DNA of 64,000 nucleotides from Runella sp. SP2 (GTDB lineage: Bacteria; Bacteroidota; Bacteroidia; Cytophagales; Spirosomataceae), in assembly GCF_003711225.1 (NCBI RefSeq), contig NZ_CP031030.1, positions 6,747,501-6,811,500 of the forward strand, given 5' to 3'. Made by a program: the position numbers and the translations under genes. Below are positions 1 through 9,259 of this stretch, one piece after another. The notes under the pieces were generated by a model. That model was not told where the DNA came from and searched no databases. It worked only from the letters and a program-made list of their open reading frames with translations. Within the stretch, counting starts at the first letter, position 1, and each line of letters opens with the position of its first letter.

Positions 1-2
1 CA

Positions 3-1976
3 ATGAAACCATTACTCACGCTTGTATTTTTGATGGTAGTACCGTGTTTGGTATGGAGCCAACAAGAACTCATTGATAGCTATCGACAAGAGCTAAAAAA
101 AGAGAAGATTGATACCTCACGCATTCACATTATTGGAGATTTGTCGCGGATGCTCATCATGGACTCCGATACTGCTGAGGCACTTGCTTTGCTGAAAGAA
201 GGCTTGGCATTGTGTAAAAAACACAACTACGAATACGGCTATGGCCTTCTTTACAACTCTTACGGTGTTTATTATTTAGAAACGTCCCGTTACGATGAAG
301 CTGAGGCGTATTTTCAAAAAAGCTGCGAGCATTACCAAAGAAGTAAAAAAGATACGGCGCCGTTGGGTGTAGCTACTGCCTTGGGAAACTTGAGCCTCAT
401 TGCTGAGACCAAACGAGACATCGAAAAAGCTGTTCTACTACAGCTACAAGCGCTGGACGTGTGGCAGGCGTCTGCCTTTCCTGAGCGGTTTGTGGCGGTG
501 GGAAATATGTATCTCAATATTAGTAATTTATATACCAAAGTAGGCCAGCACGATAAAGCCATTATTTATACCAAAAAAGCAGTAAAAACGCGCCTTAATG
601 CGGATCTGAAGGATGCTGATTTGGCGACATCGTACATCTATTTGTTGAATAGCTTCATCAAAAACAATCAATTGGATAGTGCCCAAAAATACTTGCTTAC
701 CACTCAAACTTTGGTCAACGACCTTAAAAACCCCGTCGTTTATATGCGCTATTACGCCGTGCTGGGAGAAATTGGGATGGCTGAAAAGAACTATGAAAAT
801 GCCCTCGGGCAATACCAATTGGCGTTGCAGTATGCTCAACAAACCCAAAAAATGACTTTTCAGATAAGCAGCTCAATGGGCATTGCACGCTGTTATCAAG
901 AATTGAAACGGCCTGCCGAAGCGATTCCATTTTTGACGCAAGCGCTTCAATTAGCCGAAAAAGGGAACCGCCTAGAAGCCAAAACAAGGGCGTTGAAAGG
1001 CTTGGCGGAGGCATATCATCAACTCAACAACGACCAACAGGCTTTTGCTTATTTTACCCAGTACAATGCCCTGAAAGACAGCATTCAAGCCGAAGAAACC
1101 AAGCTAAAGCTCAACGAGATAGATACCAAATACCAGACAGTGCAGAAGGAGAATCAGATTCTTCAGTTAGAAAAAGACAAAAGCCGCCAAAATACGCTCA
1201 TTTATGGGTTGGTGGTGGGACTAATTCTCATAGCAAGCATTGGAATATTGATGTATCGTAACGCGGCTAACCAACGAAAAATAGCCCAACAGCAAACCCT
1301 TCTGAAAGAAAAAGAAATTCAACAATTACAGCAAGAACGACAACTCGTCGCCACCAATTCTATTTTAAAAGGCCAAGAAGAAGAGCGAACGCGCGTAGCC
1401 CGCGATTTGCACGACGGCTTGGGCGGAATTTTAACAAGCGTAAAACTAACCTTAGGGAAAGTGAGAGGAAACTTTATTTTGCCCGAAGCAAGTACGGTCG
1501 TATTTGCTCGGGCGTTGGAACAACTAGATCTCGCCATTAATGAAATGCGCCGCGTCGCTCACAGTATGATGCCCGAAGCGCTCGTACGCTATGGCCTGCC
1601 TGACTCGCTGAAAGATTTTTGCGAAGATCTCAACGAAACGGGGCAAATCAAGATCCATCTGCAAGTACTTGGGATGGAAAATCGACTTGATTCGTCGGTC
1701 GAAGTGGTGCTCTACCGCATCGTGCAAGAATTGCTGAACAATATCCTCAAACATGCCCAAGCCACTGATGCCTATGTGCAGTTGGTTCGGCGAGAAGAAA
1801 TAATTCATCTGACGGTAGAGGACAATGGTAAAGGTTTTGATGTAAAACAAGCTGAAAACCAGAAAGGCGCAGGAATGCGAAACATCGAAAATCGGGTGGC
1901 CTATTTAGGCGGTACGCTGGATATTCAAAGCACAGTAGGAGAGGGTACTTCGGTAGAAATTGAAATAAAATTGTAG
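3..1976 (+). CDS. TPR sensor histidine kinase (HisKA_3 / NarX-like)
   Basis: Membrane sensor kinase that autophosphorylates and passes phosphate to the response regulator encoded 18 bases downstream. Seen: an N-terminal signal peptide ending near WSQ (about residue 20), a long run of TPR-like helices (about 60-360), a coiled coil, one membrane helix (about 398-418), then a HisKA_3 domain with RDLHDGLGG (phospho-acceptor His about 470) and a C-terminal HATPase with DNGKGFD and GAGMRNIENR. TPR repeats presumably sense periplasmic or protein signals; the ligand is unknown. The ATG lies three bases inside the window and the signal peptide follows at once, so the gene looks complete although its promoter is outside. 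This TPR-kinase layout is common in Bacteroidota. Confidence 0.9.
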   Translation: MKPLLTLVFLMVVPCLVWSQQELIDSYRQELKKEKIDTSRIHIIGDLSRMLIMDSDTAEALALLKEGLALCKKHNYEYGYGLLYNSYGVYYLETSRYDEAEAYFQKSCEHYQRSKKDTAPLGVATALGNLSLIAETKRDIEKAVLLQLQALDVWQASAFPERFVAVGNMYLNISNLYTKVGQHDKAIIYTKKAVKTRLNADLKDADLATSYIYLLNSFIKNNQLDSAQKYLLTTQTLVNDLKNPVVYMRYYAVLGEIGMAEKNYENALGQYQLALQYAQQTQKMTFQISSSMGIARCYQELKRPAEAIPFLTQALQLAEKGNRLEAKTRALKGLAEAYHQLNNDQQAFAYFTQYNALKDSIQAEETKLKLNEIDTKYQTVQKENQILQLEKDKSRQNTLIYGLVVGLILIASIGILMYRNAANQRKIAQQQTLLKEKEIQQLQQERQLVATNSILKGQEEERTRVARDLHDGLGGILTSVKLTLGKVRGNFILPEASTVVFARALEQLDLAINEMRRVAHSMMPEALVRYGLPDSLKDFCEDLNETGQIKIHLQVLGMENRLDSSVEVVLYRIVQELLNNILKHAQATDAYVQLVRREEIIHLTVEDNGKGFDVKQAENQKGAGMRNIENRVAYLGGTLDIQSTVGEGTSVEIEIKL

Positions 1977-1994
1977 CCCAAAACACGATTCGAG

Positions 1995-2609
1995 ATGATA
2001 AACGTATTTATAGTAGATGACCACCCGCTAATTACCGAAGGCTTGAAATCGCTCCTCAACGACTGTGAGGATATTTGTGTGGTGGGCACAGCCTCCAACG
2101 CCATTGATGCGCTCGAAGCGTTGAAAAAACAGCCCGTTGATGTCGCTTTTTTAGATATTAACCTCCCCGAAATCAGCGGAGTAGAGTTGTGTAAAAAGAT
2201 TCGGGATAAGCTACCTCACATCAAATGCGTTGCGCTCACAACCTCCAACGAACGGAGTCACGTAAGTCGAATGATGCAAAATGGAGCCATGGGCTATTTG
2301 ATTAAAAGTTCACCCAAAGAAGAACTGGTCAAAGCCATTCGGCAAGTGCATTTGGGAGGGTATTACATGAATGTGAATGTGCAAGAGGTAACTCCTAAAT
2401 CGGTACAAGTGCCGTTTTTAACCCGTCGAGAAAAAGAAGTGTTGGGACTGATTTCGGAAGGAATGACCAACAACGAGATTGCAGAAAAGCTTTTTGTGAG
2501 TCCAGCTACTGTGAAGACCCATCGCGAAAACTTACTGTTGAAATTTGAGGCTGCCAACACGGCCGCACTCATTAAATTTGCGGCGCAGCAAGGGTTACTT
2601 TCAGGCTAA
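1995..2609 (+). CDS. NarL/FixJ-type response regulator
   Basis: Cytoplasmic transcription regulator and likely partner of the kinase just upstream. Seen: receiver domain with the acidic pair VDDH near residues 7-10, the phospho-acceptor Asp54 in FLDINLP, and a conserved Lys near residue 104 in YLIKSS; then a LuxR-type helix-turn-helix (about 135-195) with LTRREKEVLGLISEG and the recognition stretch SPATVKTHRENLL. Length (204 aa) is normal for the family. Same strand and short spacing to the kinase imply one operon. Target genes are not evident. Confidence 0.92.
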   Translation: MINVFIVDDHPLITEGLKSLLNDCEDICVVGTASNAIDALEALKKQPVDVAFLDINLPEISGVELCKKIRDKLPHIKCVALTTSNERSHVSRMMQNGAMGYLIKSSPKEELVKAIRQVHLGGYYMNVNVQEVTPKSVQVPFLTRREKEVLGLISEGMTNNEIAEKLFVSPATVKTHRENLLLKFEAANTAALIKFAAQQGLLSG

Positions 2610-2645
2610 TGCCTTCGGAGTCCTTGTTTTATTTGTCACTTCATT

Positions 2646-2694
2646 CGGGTTTTGAGAAACCCTTGGCATGAGGATTCGGGTTGTGAGCAACCCT
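2646..2694. repeat. Pair of mini-hairpins gggttt-tgag-aaaccc
   Basis: Two short hairpins with a TGAG loop, gggttt/aaaccc (in 2646-2663) and gggttg/caaccc (in 2677-2694). The two differ by a compensated base pair. The same hairpin occurs several times at 52637-52729. Probably an interspersed repeat family located between genes. Confidence 0.6.
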
Positions 2695-2734
2695 CAGCAC
2701 GAAACTGTTTTGGGTTTTCTGTTTAACCCCTTCG

Positions 2735-2776
2735 CTCCTTGCCCTTTGCTCTTCGCCCTTTGCTCCTTGCCCTTCA
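2735..2776. repeat. Three degenerate 14-bp tandem repeats
   Basis: Three consecutive copies of a 14-base unit similar to ctccttgccctttg, differing by a few bases. A simple intergenic tandem repeat next to the 3' end of the EcsC gene; no function can be assigned. Confidence 0.6.
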
Positions 2777-2785
2777 CCCTTTCCA

Positions 2786-3508
2786 TCATTTTCCCACACC
2801 TTTCCGCATTCGGTAGGCGTTCATGGCGGTTTTGCCCAGTTTGTCAATGAGTTGATAGTTCACAACCACCCCCACGGCAGCGCCGATGCCAGGAATGAGT
2901 TGCGCCATTTTTGCCAAATCAATGTAGTCGCGGTACTCTTGTTGAAACGTACGCCAGTCGAAAGCATGTATGTCTTGAGGTAAAAGCTTACTTTTTTCGT
3001 CCCAATCGACGATTTGCAGATATACCTCGCGCCGCCGTTCTTGGCTCGAAAACGCCAACTGAAAAATGTGTAGAAGAAAAATCCGCTCCCGATAATCGTT
3101 GATGGGGTAGCCATAACAAGCCGTAATGTCGAAAAGGAGCTTCATTTTTAGACTAAGCAGCAACGGAAAGTCGGCCAAAGCCAACCAGAAGCCGCCTGCA
3201 CCTGCAACACCCCCTTCGGCAGCACCTGCGGTTTTGTAAAAACTAATTCGCCGCCGCACCTCCTCTTCTTGTTCTTCGAGGCTAGTCACAGGGGCGGGGA
3301 GTGGCGTGATAAACTCCGCTCCAAAAAGTACGCCGCGCGTCATTTGCTTGATGGTAGTTGTGATGATTTCGTGGATTTTCTCAGGAATCAACCCATTAAT
3401 CCATTTTTGGGTGGCTTTGGCGAGGCGATTGGCCGCTGAGGGTTTTCGTTGCATTTGACGTTGCCAGAGGCGGAGTTCTTTTGCGATAGTTTCTTCGTAG
3501 GGGGTCAT
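2786..3508 (-). CDS. EcsC family protein
   Basis: Family membership is read from the overall pattern: an N-terminal helical segment with WINGLIPEKIHEII, the alanine/glycine-rich stretch GAAEGGVAGAGGFWLALADF (about 92-112), and the C-terminal LIPGIGAAVGVVVNYQLIDK near residues 205-225. EcsC proteins are poorly understood; the name comes from the Bacillus ecs locus, where EcsC is not the transporter itself. The glycine-rich stretches are hydrophobic and may sit against or in the membrane. Convergent with the response regulator gene; it stands alone. Length 240 aa is usual. Confidence 0.8.
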   Translation of the reverse strand: MTPYEETIAKELRLWQRQMQRKPSAANRLAKATQKWINGLIPEKIHEIITTTIKQMTRGVLFGAEFITPLPAPVTSLEEQEEEVRRRISFYKTAGAAEGGVAGAGGFWLALADFPLLLSLKMKLLFDITACYGYPINDYRERIFLLHIFQLAFSSQERRREVYLQIVDWDEKSKLLPQDIHAFDWRTFQQEYRDYIDLAKMAQLIPGIGAAVGVVVNYQLIDKLGKTAMNAYRMRKGVGK

Positions 3509-3597
3509 AATAGGATGGGTGACGCAGTCAAGTTACTGAAATTTTAAAAATATACGAAAAATAGAAAAACCCTTGGTTGAATTCCCATCCCCAAAAA

Positions 3598-3662
3598 CGC
3601 CTCGACGAGGCGCAACCTTTGTAGATGTTGAATGTCCATTCCTAAAACGCCTCGGAGAGGCG
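3598..3662. repeat. Two copies of palindrome cgcctcg..gaggcg
   Basis: Two near-perfect palindromes, cgcctcgacgaggcg (3598-3612) and cgcctcggagaggcg (3648-3662), 50 bases apart, each followed by an AAC-rich tail. They resemble the interspersed palindromic repeats seen between genes in Cytophagales. The rest of the gene-free stretch 3509-3843 is AT-rich and shows no other feature I can support. Confidence 0.6.
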
Positions 3663-3843
3663 TAACATTTTTGGATTGTGGTTGATAATCAAATTGTTAT
3701 GTGGTATTTTGTGTGAAAAAAAATAGAGGAATAAAAAAAATAAAAAAATAATGAGAAAAAATAGGATTAAAAAACGGCATTCTTGGCATTAGTAATTGAA
3801 GCTATCGAAAGATATTCGACTGTACTACTTAATCTGACGTTCT

Positions 3844-4428
3844 GTGACTCCACACCATTCACATACTGCACTTTGGGATGCTTTTCGCGAAGGCGAACGA
3901 TGGGCCTTCAAGCGAATTTATGAGCTGTATGCCCAAGAGTTGGTGCGTTATGGGCACAAAATTACCTCAGATGCGCGCCTGATAGAAGACAGTATCCACG
4001 ATTTGTTTATCGAATTGTGGCAAAGCCGAACTCGCCTCAGTGACACCGATTCCATCAAATTTTACCTGTTTAGGTCGTTGCGAAACAAAATTACGCGGGC
4101 GCAGCAGCGAGATGAGTTTTATGCCGCCACCAACGTTGATAATGTTGACAATGCCGACGAAGCAGGTACCATTGAGCACCAATGGATTTCGAACGAGCGT
4201 CAAGAGCAGCTATTACGACGCTTGCGGGAAGGCTACCAAACGCTTAGTCCACGCCAGCAACAGGCCATTGATTTACGATTTACCCATCAGTTTAGTAACG
4301 AAGAAGTCGCCCAATTGATGGGCGTGAATTATCAATCAGCTTGCCGATTTATTTACACCGCCCTGAAAACATTGCGCGAAACCGTCCGAATTTTTTCGAT
4401 GGCGCTCACGATGTTTTTTTTCTACTAG
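3844..4428 (+). CDS. ECF-type RNA polymerase sigma factor (FecI-like)
   Basis: Alternative sigma factor, expected to be held by the FecR-like protein encoded 53 bases downstream and to drive the SusC/SusD genes. Seen: region 2 with DSIHDLFIELWQSR and FYLFRSLRNKITR (about 48-85) and region 4 with LSPRQQQAIDLRF and the helix-turn-helix EEVAQLMGVNYQSACRFIYTA. The GTG at 3844 is chosen as start because it gives full region 2 and no upstream in-frame ATG is available. The C-terminus is short and hydrophobic. Length 194 aa is typical of Bacteroidota FecI paralogues. Confidence 0.88.
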   Translation: MTPHHSHTALWDAFREGERWAFKRIYELYAQELVRYGHKITSDARLIEDSIHDLFIELWQSRTRLSDTDSIKFYLFRSLRNKITRAQQRDEFYAATNVDNVDNADEAGTIEHQWISNERQEQLLRRLREGYQTLSPRQQQAIDLRFTHQFSNEEVAQLMGVNYQSACRFIYTALKTLRETVRIFSMALTMFFFY

Positions 4429-4481
4429 CAGAGAAACTCGTTATCCACACCCTATTTTTTAAAATCGAACATCTTTAACCT

Positions 4482-5561
4482 ATGGACTATTACCAATTTA
4501 CAGCCGAAGAACTTGCCGCCGATGAGTATTTTCGGGCTTGGGTTTGTGCGCCTACGCCCGAGAGTGATGCTTTTTGGCAACAATTTTTACGAGATTGTCC
4601 CGAACGTTATTATCAACTTGAAGAAGCACGCCGACTTATTTTGGGGCTTCAAGAATTACACGATTCAAACGCAGAAAGCGTAGCCGCCGCCGTGATTTGG
4701 GAGCGAATAGAACATACCATAGATACGTTAGAATCAACGCCGAATGTACGGACGGCGTCGTGGTTTTGGCGCGTAGGAGGCTGGGCAGCTGCGGCAGTGA
4801 TTGTGCTGACCCTGGGCTTTGCTTGGCAAAGAGGCGCAATTGTTCCTGCCGCAAAAACAGAAGTGGCCACCAAAGCACTACCAGAATGGATGGAGGCCGT
4901 TAATTCATCGGACAAAATGATGCTCATTCAACTCTCAGATGGCAGTCGGGTGGAATTAGAAACCAACAGCCGTTTGAAGTACCCGCGTCGTTTTCAGAAC
5001 GATACGCGTGAAGTGTATTTAGAAGGAGGTGCATTTTTTGACGTAGAAAAAAATCCAAAACGTCCTTTTTTAGTCTTTGCCAATGGCTTGGTGACTAGAG
5101 TGTTAGGGACAAGTTTTCATATTGCTGCTTACGAAAAAGACCCCGACGTGACCGTGGCAGTAAAGTCGGGAAGGGTGTCGGTATATGCCGACCGACGCGA
5201 CCCTCGCCAAGACCCCGAAAGTAAAGGCATTGTGCTCACGCCCAACCAGAAAGCGGTATTTGTCCGCAGTGAGGCAACCATCCGAAAGCTACTCGTTGAA
5301 ACGCCTACGCTGCTATTGCCACCCGCCGAAATGGCCCGTTTTGTTTTTGACGCCGCACCCGCGCCACTGGTGTTTGCGGCCCTAGAAAAAGCCTATGGCA
5401 TTGAGGTAGTTTATGACGAAGAGGTATTGAAAAACTGCTTGCTTACCATTAACCTTACCGACGAAAACCTTTTTGAGAAGCTGGAAGTGATTTGTAAAGT
5501 CTTAGATGCAGACTATAAATTGATTGATGGTCAGGTGATTATTTATGGCAAAGGGTGTTGA
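4482..5561 (+). CDS. FecR-family anti-sigma / signal transducer
   Basis: Inner-membrane protein that relays the state of the TonB-dependent receptor to the ECF sigma factor. Seen: a cytoplasmic N-terminal segment (about 1-95), one membrane helix around 97-116 (GGWAAAAVIVLTLGF), a FecR periplasmic domain beginning near LSDGSRVELETNSRLKYP, with the hallmark REVYLEGGAFFDV, and a C-terminal DUF4974-like region (about 275-355). 359 aa is typical. Gene order sigma-FecR-SusC-SusD is the standard arrangement for cell-surface signalling in this phylum. Confidence 0.9.
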   Translation: MDYYQFTAEELAADEYFRAWVCAPTPESDAFWQQFLRDCPERYYQLEEARRLILGLQELHDSNAESVAAAVIWERIEHTIDTLESTPNVRTASWFWRVGGWAAAAVIVLTLGFAWQRGAIVPAAKTEVATKALPEWMEAVNSSDKMMLIQLSDGSRVELETNSRLKYPRRFQNDTREVYLEGGAFFDVEKNPKRPFLVFANGLVTRVLGTSFHIAAYEKDPDVTVAVKSGRVSVYADRRDPRQDPESKGIVLTPNQKAVFVRSEATIRKLLVETPTLLLPPAEMARFVFDAAPAPLVFAALEKAYGIEVVYDEEVLKNCLLTINLTDENLFEKLEVICKVLDADYKLIDGQVIIYGKGC

Positions 5562-5629
5562 TGCCTCACTTGCTAAAGCGATATATTATTAAACCTTTCT
5601 ACTTAACCCCGTAACCCCAATTTTATACT

Positions 5630-5656
5630 ATGAAACAGTTCTGTTGTTCGTCCTGA
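5630..5656 (+). CDS. Possible leader peptide MKQFCCSS
   Basis: Eight-codon open frame starting at ATG and ending at TGA, with tandem Cys codons, placed just before a strong hairpin and ahead of the SusC gene. Its position suggests a leader peptide of an attenuator, but such a short frame can arise by chance and no translation signal proves it. Too short for ordinary gene calling. Confidence 0.3.
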   Translation: MKQFCCSS

Positions 5657-5666
5657 TGTAAAAAAA

Positions 5667-5765
5667 CACCAGCAGTGGTTGCAACACCGCTGGTGCTGTT
5701 AGCCTCCCCTTGTGATTTTGGTCGATCGGCAAGCGTCTCGTAAAAGACGTGAGGGAGGAGTTTTT
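5667..5765 (+). promoter_or_regulatory. Structured leader upstream of SusC
   Basis: Hairpin 1 (5667-5695) pairs caccagc with gctggtg and continues inside with one mismatch. Structure 2 has outer arms cctccc (5703-5708) and gggagg (5753-5758), an inner stem cgtct/agacg (5734-5749), and a short T-run at 5761-5765, so it looks like an intrinsic terminator or attenuator 31 bases before the SusC start. No similar structure precedes the second SusC gene. Function is inference. Confidence 0.45.
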
Positions 5766-5796
5766 GCCTAATTCTTAACAAAAACATTCAAATCTA

Positions 5797-8700
5797 ATGA
5801 AAACAAAGGTACGTTTCAAACCCCTCTTTTACCACCTTATGAAATTATCACTGATACAATGCCTGCTGGCGGTGATTTTTACGGGTGTGTCGTTGGCCAA
5901 TGAAGTCAATGCCCAAGAAATTCTCAAGCAAAAAGTGTCTGTACATGTTGAAAATCAGGGAGTAAGGCAAGCGTTGACGGTCATTGAAAAGCAGATTAAA
6001 ATCCGCTTTGCTTACCGTCCGACGGCCCTTCCTGCCGACCGTAAAATCACGCTAATTGCTTCCAATGAGCCTCTTTCGGAGGTATTGGGAAAACTCACCC
6101 GTTCGCTTAGGCTACGTTATGAAATTATCGGGCAGCAAATTATCCTGACGCCCGAAAAAGAAGCGGCTCCAGTTCCTGCGTCATCGGGAGCTTTACCCCG
6201 CGAGGCGGTAGTGCCGCTGGCCCGAAAAATTGGCGGGGTCGTCAATGATGAATCGGGTACGGGATTACCAGGCGTCAGTGTGGTCGTGAAAGGTACGACC
6301 CGTGGTACGACAACCAACGCCGATGGTCGTTTTGACTTGGAAGTCCCAAACGATAATGCCACGTTGGTATTTAGCTATTTGGGTTATGTTACTCAAGAAG
6401 TAATGGTAGGAAATCAGGTTCAACTAACCATCGCGCTCAAAGTCGATGCGAAGTCGTTGGAAGAAGTCATTGTCGTAGGTTACGGAGTACAGCGCAAATC
6501 AGACTTGACGGGTGCAGTAGGTACTGTCAAGGGGGAAGCCTTGCAAGAACGCCCCTCGGCGTCGTTGAACCAAGCCCTTTCGGGACGAATTACGGGCGTA
6601 AACGTATCGGTTAACTCGGGACGCCCAGGAGGTCGTGCCAACATCCGTATTCGTGGAAATACGTCGGTAAGTGTGGCTAATAACCCTCTGTACGTGATTG
6701 ACGGGGTGATTTTGAACGCCGCTGACCTTGCCAACGGGAGTACGCCCATGGACTACATCAACCCCAACGACATTGCGTCGATTGAAGTGTTGAAAGATGC
6801 CTCCGCTACGGCTATTTACGGAGCGCGCGGTGCCAACGGGGTTATTTTGGTATCGACCAAACGCGGAAGCAAAGACGGTGGGCGGGTCAGCTATGATACC
6901 GATTTCAGCGTGGGCGTATTGCCCCGCAAAATTCCGTTGCTGAACTCAGAAGAGTTTTTGCGAATAGAAGATGTTGCCTACGAAAATGCTAGAAAATACG
7001 ATCCCGTAGGTTGGGCAGGTGGCAAGTATGTTGACCCCAAAACCAAACGGACGAATCCGCTTTTGTTTGACTCCAGCGGTAAGCCGTTGTACAACACCGA
7101 TTGGCAAGATGAGTCGTTTCGGAAGGCATTGACCCAAAACCACCAATTATCGTTTACGGGTGGAAACTCAAAAGACAATTTTGGGGTGTACTTGGGTTAC
7201 CGCAACGAGGATGGATTGATGACGGGCTCGTGGTTGAAGCGCTTTTCGGGGCGTTTTGTGGTGGATAGCCAAATCAAAAAATGGTTGAAAGTTGGCGGTG
7301 CGTTGAGCTACAACGATCAAAACGAAAGCCAAGTTGACCCGCTTGGCGCGGGAGGTATCATTGCCATGCGTCAGGTGTTGGAGGCGTTACCAATCATCCC
7401 TGTACGCTATCCTGATGGCCGTTGGGGAGGAAACGAAGACTACCCAGGAATGGAAGGAGGAGGAAACCCCATCCACGTGGCAACGGAGCGTTTGTATTAC
7501 CTCAAAACCCAAACCATGTTAGGGAATATTTATACCAATATTACACTTGCTAAAGGGCTAGAACTACGCACAACGCTCGGAACGAATGTTATCAATCAAC
7601 GGAATGATTACTATGGTGGTCGGACGTTGAATTACATCTCGCGCAACCAAGGAGGAGATGCCTATATTACCAACGAACGCCATAATTCTTGGCAGTTTGA
7701 AAACTACTTGACCTACAATACCAAATTTAAGTCGATTCATTCCATCAATGCCTTGCTGGGTTTGGCGTGGCAGCACGTTGATCGTTTCTCGTCGCAAGCA
7801 AGAGCCCAACGTTTCCAAGATGATTATTTTCAGTTCAATAATTTAGGGGCAGGGGCGGTGGCCGTGGCGCCGACTTCAAGCACAAGTGCTTATGGCTTAA
7901 ACTCTTACTTTGGTCGTATCAACTACAGTTTGAAAGAAAAATACCTGTTGACCTTTACGGGGCGTATCGATGGTTCGTCTAAATTTGGTTCGGCCAACCG
8001 GTATGCGGTGTTTCCGTCGGCAGCGTTAGCGTGGCGGGTCATCGACGAAGATTTTATGAAAGGCATACCTGTTATTTCTAACCTGAAATTACGCACGAGC
8101 TACGGTTTGACGGGTAACTCCGAAATTACGGCCTACCAAGCCTTGGCGGGATTGGGCAACTACTCAGTAATTTTTAACAATACGCGTCAGATTGGTATTG
8201 GTGTCAACCGTTTGGCCAACCCTGATTTGCGTTGGGAAAAAACGGCTCAAGTGGATGCAGGTATCGAAGTTGGTTTGTTTAACAACCGCCTGAACCTCGA
8301 ATTTGATGTTTATCGCAAGCTGACTTCTGATATGCTTTTGAGCGCGCCTGTGCCATCAAGTAGTGGTTATACGACCGTGAGCCAGAACATCGGTAGCATG
8401 GAAAACCGTGGGATTGAATTGGGAATTAACTCCGTAAACGTAGCAACCCCTAATTTCAACTGGAGTACAGCCTTTAATATCTCTATCAACCGAAACAAAG
8501 TAATTGCCTTGACGGGCGGTGCCGACATTTTCAATGGCTCGACCATCATTCGCGAAGGACAGCCTGTGGGGTCGTTCTTTGGGTTTGTTCACCAAGGCAC
8601 GTGGAGCTTGGCCGAAGAATCAGAAGCTGCACGTTATTTGAAAAAACCTGGGGACATCAAGTACCAAGATGTAAACCAAGACGGCGTTATCAACGACAAT

Positions 8701-9225
8701 GATCGTGTCATTATTGGCAAAGGGATTCCTGATGGGTTTGGGACGTTGAGCAATACGTTTTCGCACAAAAACTTGGAGTTAATGATAGACTTGCAGTTTA
8801 TGTACGGCAACGACGTGTTGTTCCGAAGCAAGCACTCTGCCGAAGACCGCACGGGAATTGCCAACAGTTTCAAAACGGTATTGAACGCTTGGACGCCTGA
8901 AAGACAAAATACCAACATTGCCCAAACTCGCCCCGTTTCGGCAGGTTATAACACCAACAACGACACCGACCGCGTGCAAGATGGCTCGTTCATTCGTGGA
9001 CGCAACCTGTTGTTGTCGTACCGCTTCCCGACCAAAATGATTGAGAAAATTCATTTGAACCGTTTGCGCGCGTTTGCATCGGTGCAGAATTTCTTCCTCA
9101 GAACCAAGTTCGAAGGTTATGATCCCGAGGTTTCTACCTCAGGTTCGGCTTTCGATCAAGGCGTGGATTTGTACGCTTATCCAAAACCACGGGTGTTTAT
9201 GGTAGGGTTAAATATCGGTTTGTAA
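5797..9225 (+). CDS. SusC/RagA TonB-dependent receptor with STN domain
   Basis: Outer-membrane channel that imports an oligosaccharide or other nutrient with energy from TonB, working with the SusD lipoprotein encoded next. Seen: signal peptide ending near VNAQ (about 40), STN domain (about 50-120) for signalling to FecR, carboxypeptidase-regulatory-like beta domain (about 145-230) with GTTRGTTTNADGRFDL, SusC motif with VIVVGYGVQRKSDLTGAV, plug with IRIRGNTSV and KDASATAIYGARGANGVI, then a beta barrel ending in an aromatic-poor VGLNIGL. At 1142 aa it is full length. The substrate cannot be read from the sequence; no glycoside hydrolase lies in this locus. Confidence 0.95.
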   Translation: MKTKVRFKPLFYHLMKLSLIQCLLAVIFTGVSLANEVNAQEILKQKVSVHVENQGVRQALTVIEKQIKIRFAYRPTALPADRKITLIASNEPLSEVLGKLTRSLRLRYEIIGQQIILTPEKEAAPVPASSGALPREAVVPLARKIGGVVNDESGTGLPGVSVVVKGTTRGTTTNADGRFDLEVPNDNATLVFSYLGYVTQEVMVGNQVQLTIALKVDAKSLEEVIVVGYGVQRKSDLTGAVGTVKGEALQERPSASLNQALSGRITGVNVSVNSGRPGGRANIRIRGNTSVSVANNPLYVIDGVILNAADLANGSTPMDYINPNDIASIEVLKDASATAIYGARGANGVILVSTKRGSKDGGRVSYDTDFSVGVLPRKIPLLNSEEFLRIEDVAYENARKYDPVGWAGGKYVDPKTKRTNPLLFDSSGKPLYNTDWQDESFRKALTQNHQLSFTGGNSKDNFGVYLGYRNEDGLMTGSWLKRFSGRFVVDSQIKKWLKVGGALSYNDQNESQVDPLGAGGIIAMRQVLEALPIIPVRYPDGRWGGNEDYPGMEGGGNPIHVATERLYYLKTQTMLGNIYTNITLAKGLELRTTLGTNVINQRNDYYGGRTLNYISRNQGGDAYITNERHNSWQFENYLTYNTKFKSIHSINALLGLAWQHVDRFSSQARAQRFQDDYFQFNNLGAGAVAVAPTSSTSAYGLNSYFGRINYSLKEKYLLTFTGRIDGSSKFGSANRYAVFPSAALAWRVIDEDFMKGIPVISNLKLRTSYGLTGNSEITAYQALAGLGNYSVIFNNTRQIGIGVNRLANPDLRWEKTAQVDAGIEVGLFNNRLNLEFDVYRKLTSDMLLSAPVPSSSGYTTVSQNIGSMENRGIELGINSVNVATPNFNWSTAFNISINRNKVIALTGGADIFNGSTIIREGQPVGSFFGFVHQGTWSLAEESEAARYLKKPGDIKYQDVNQDGVINDNDRVIIGKGIPDGFGTLSNTFSHKNLELMIDLQFMYGNDVLFRSKHSAEDRTGIANSFKTVLNAWTPERQNTNIAQTRPVSAGYNTNNDTDRVQDGSFIRGRNLLLSYRFPTKMIEKIHLNRLRAFASVQNFFLRTKFEGYDPEVSTSGSAFDQGVDLYAYPKPRVFMVGLNIGL

Positions 9226-9259
9226 TTGTTGTATCACCTTTATTAAAAAGAAATCAAGC

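Noticed and set aside
2668-2850. 60-codon plus-strand frame after the response regulator
   Set aside because: It consists of the intergenic repeats and the antisense end of the EcsC gene.
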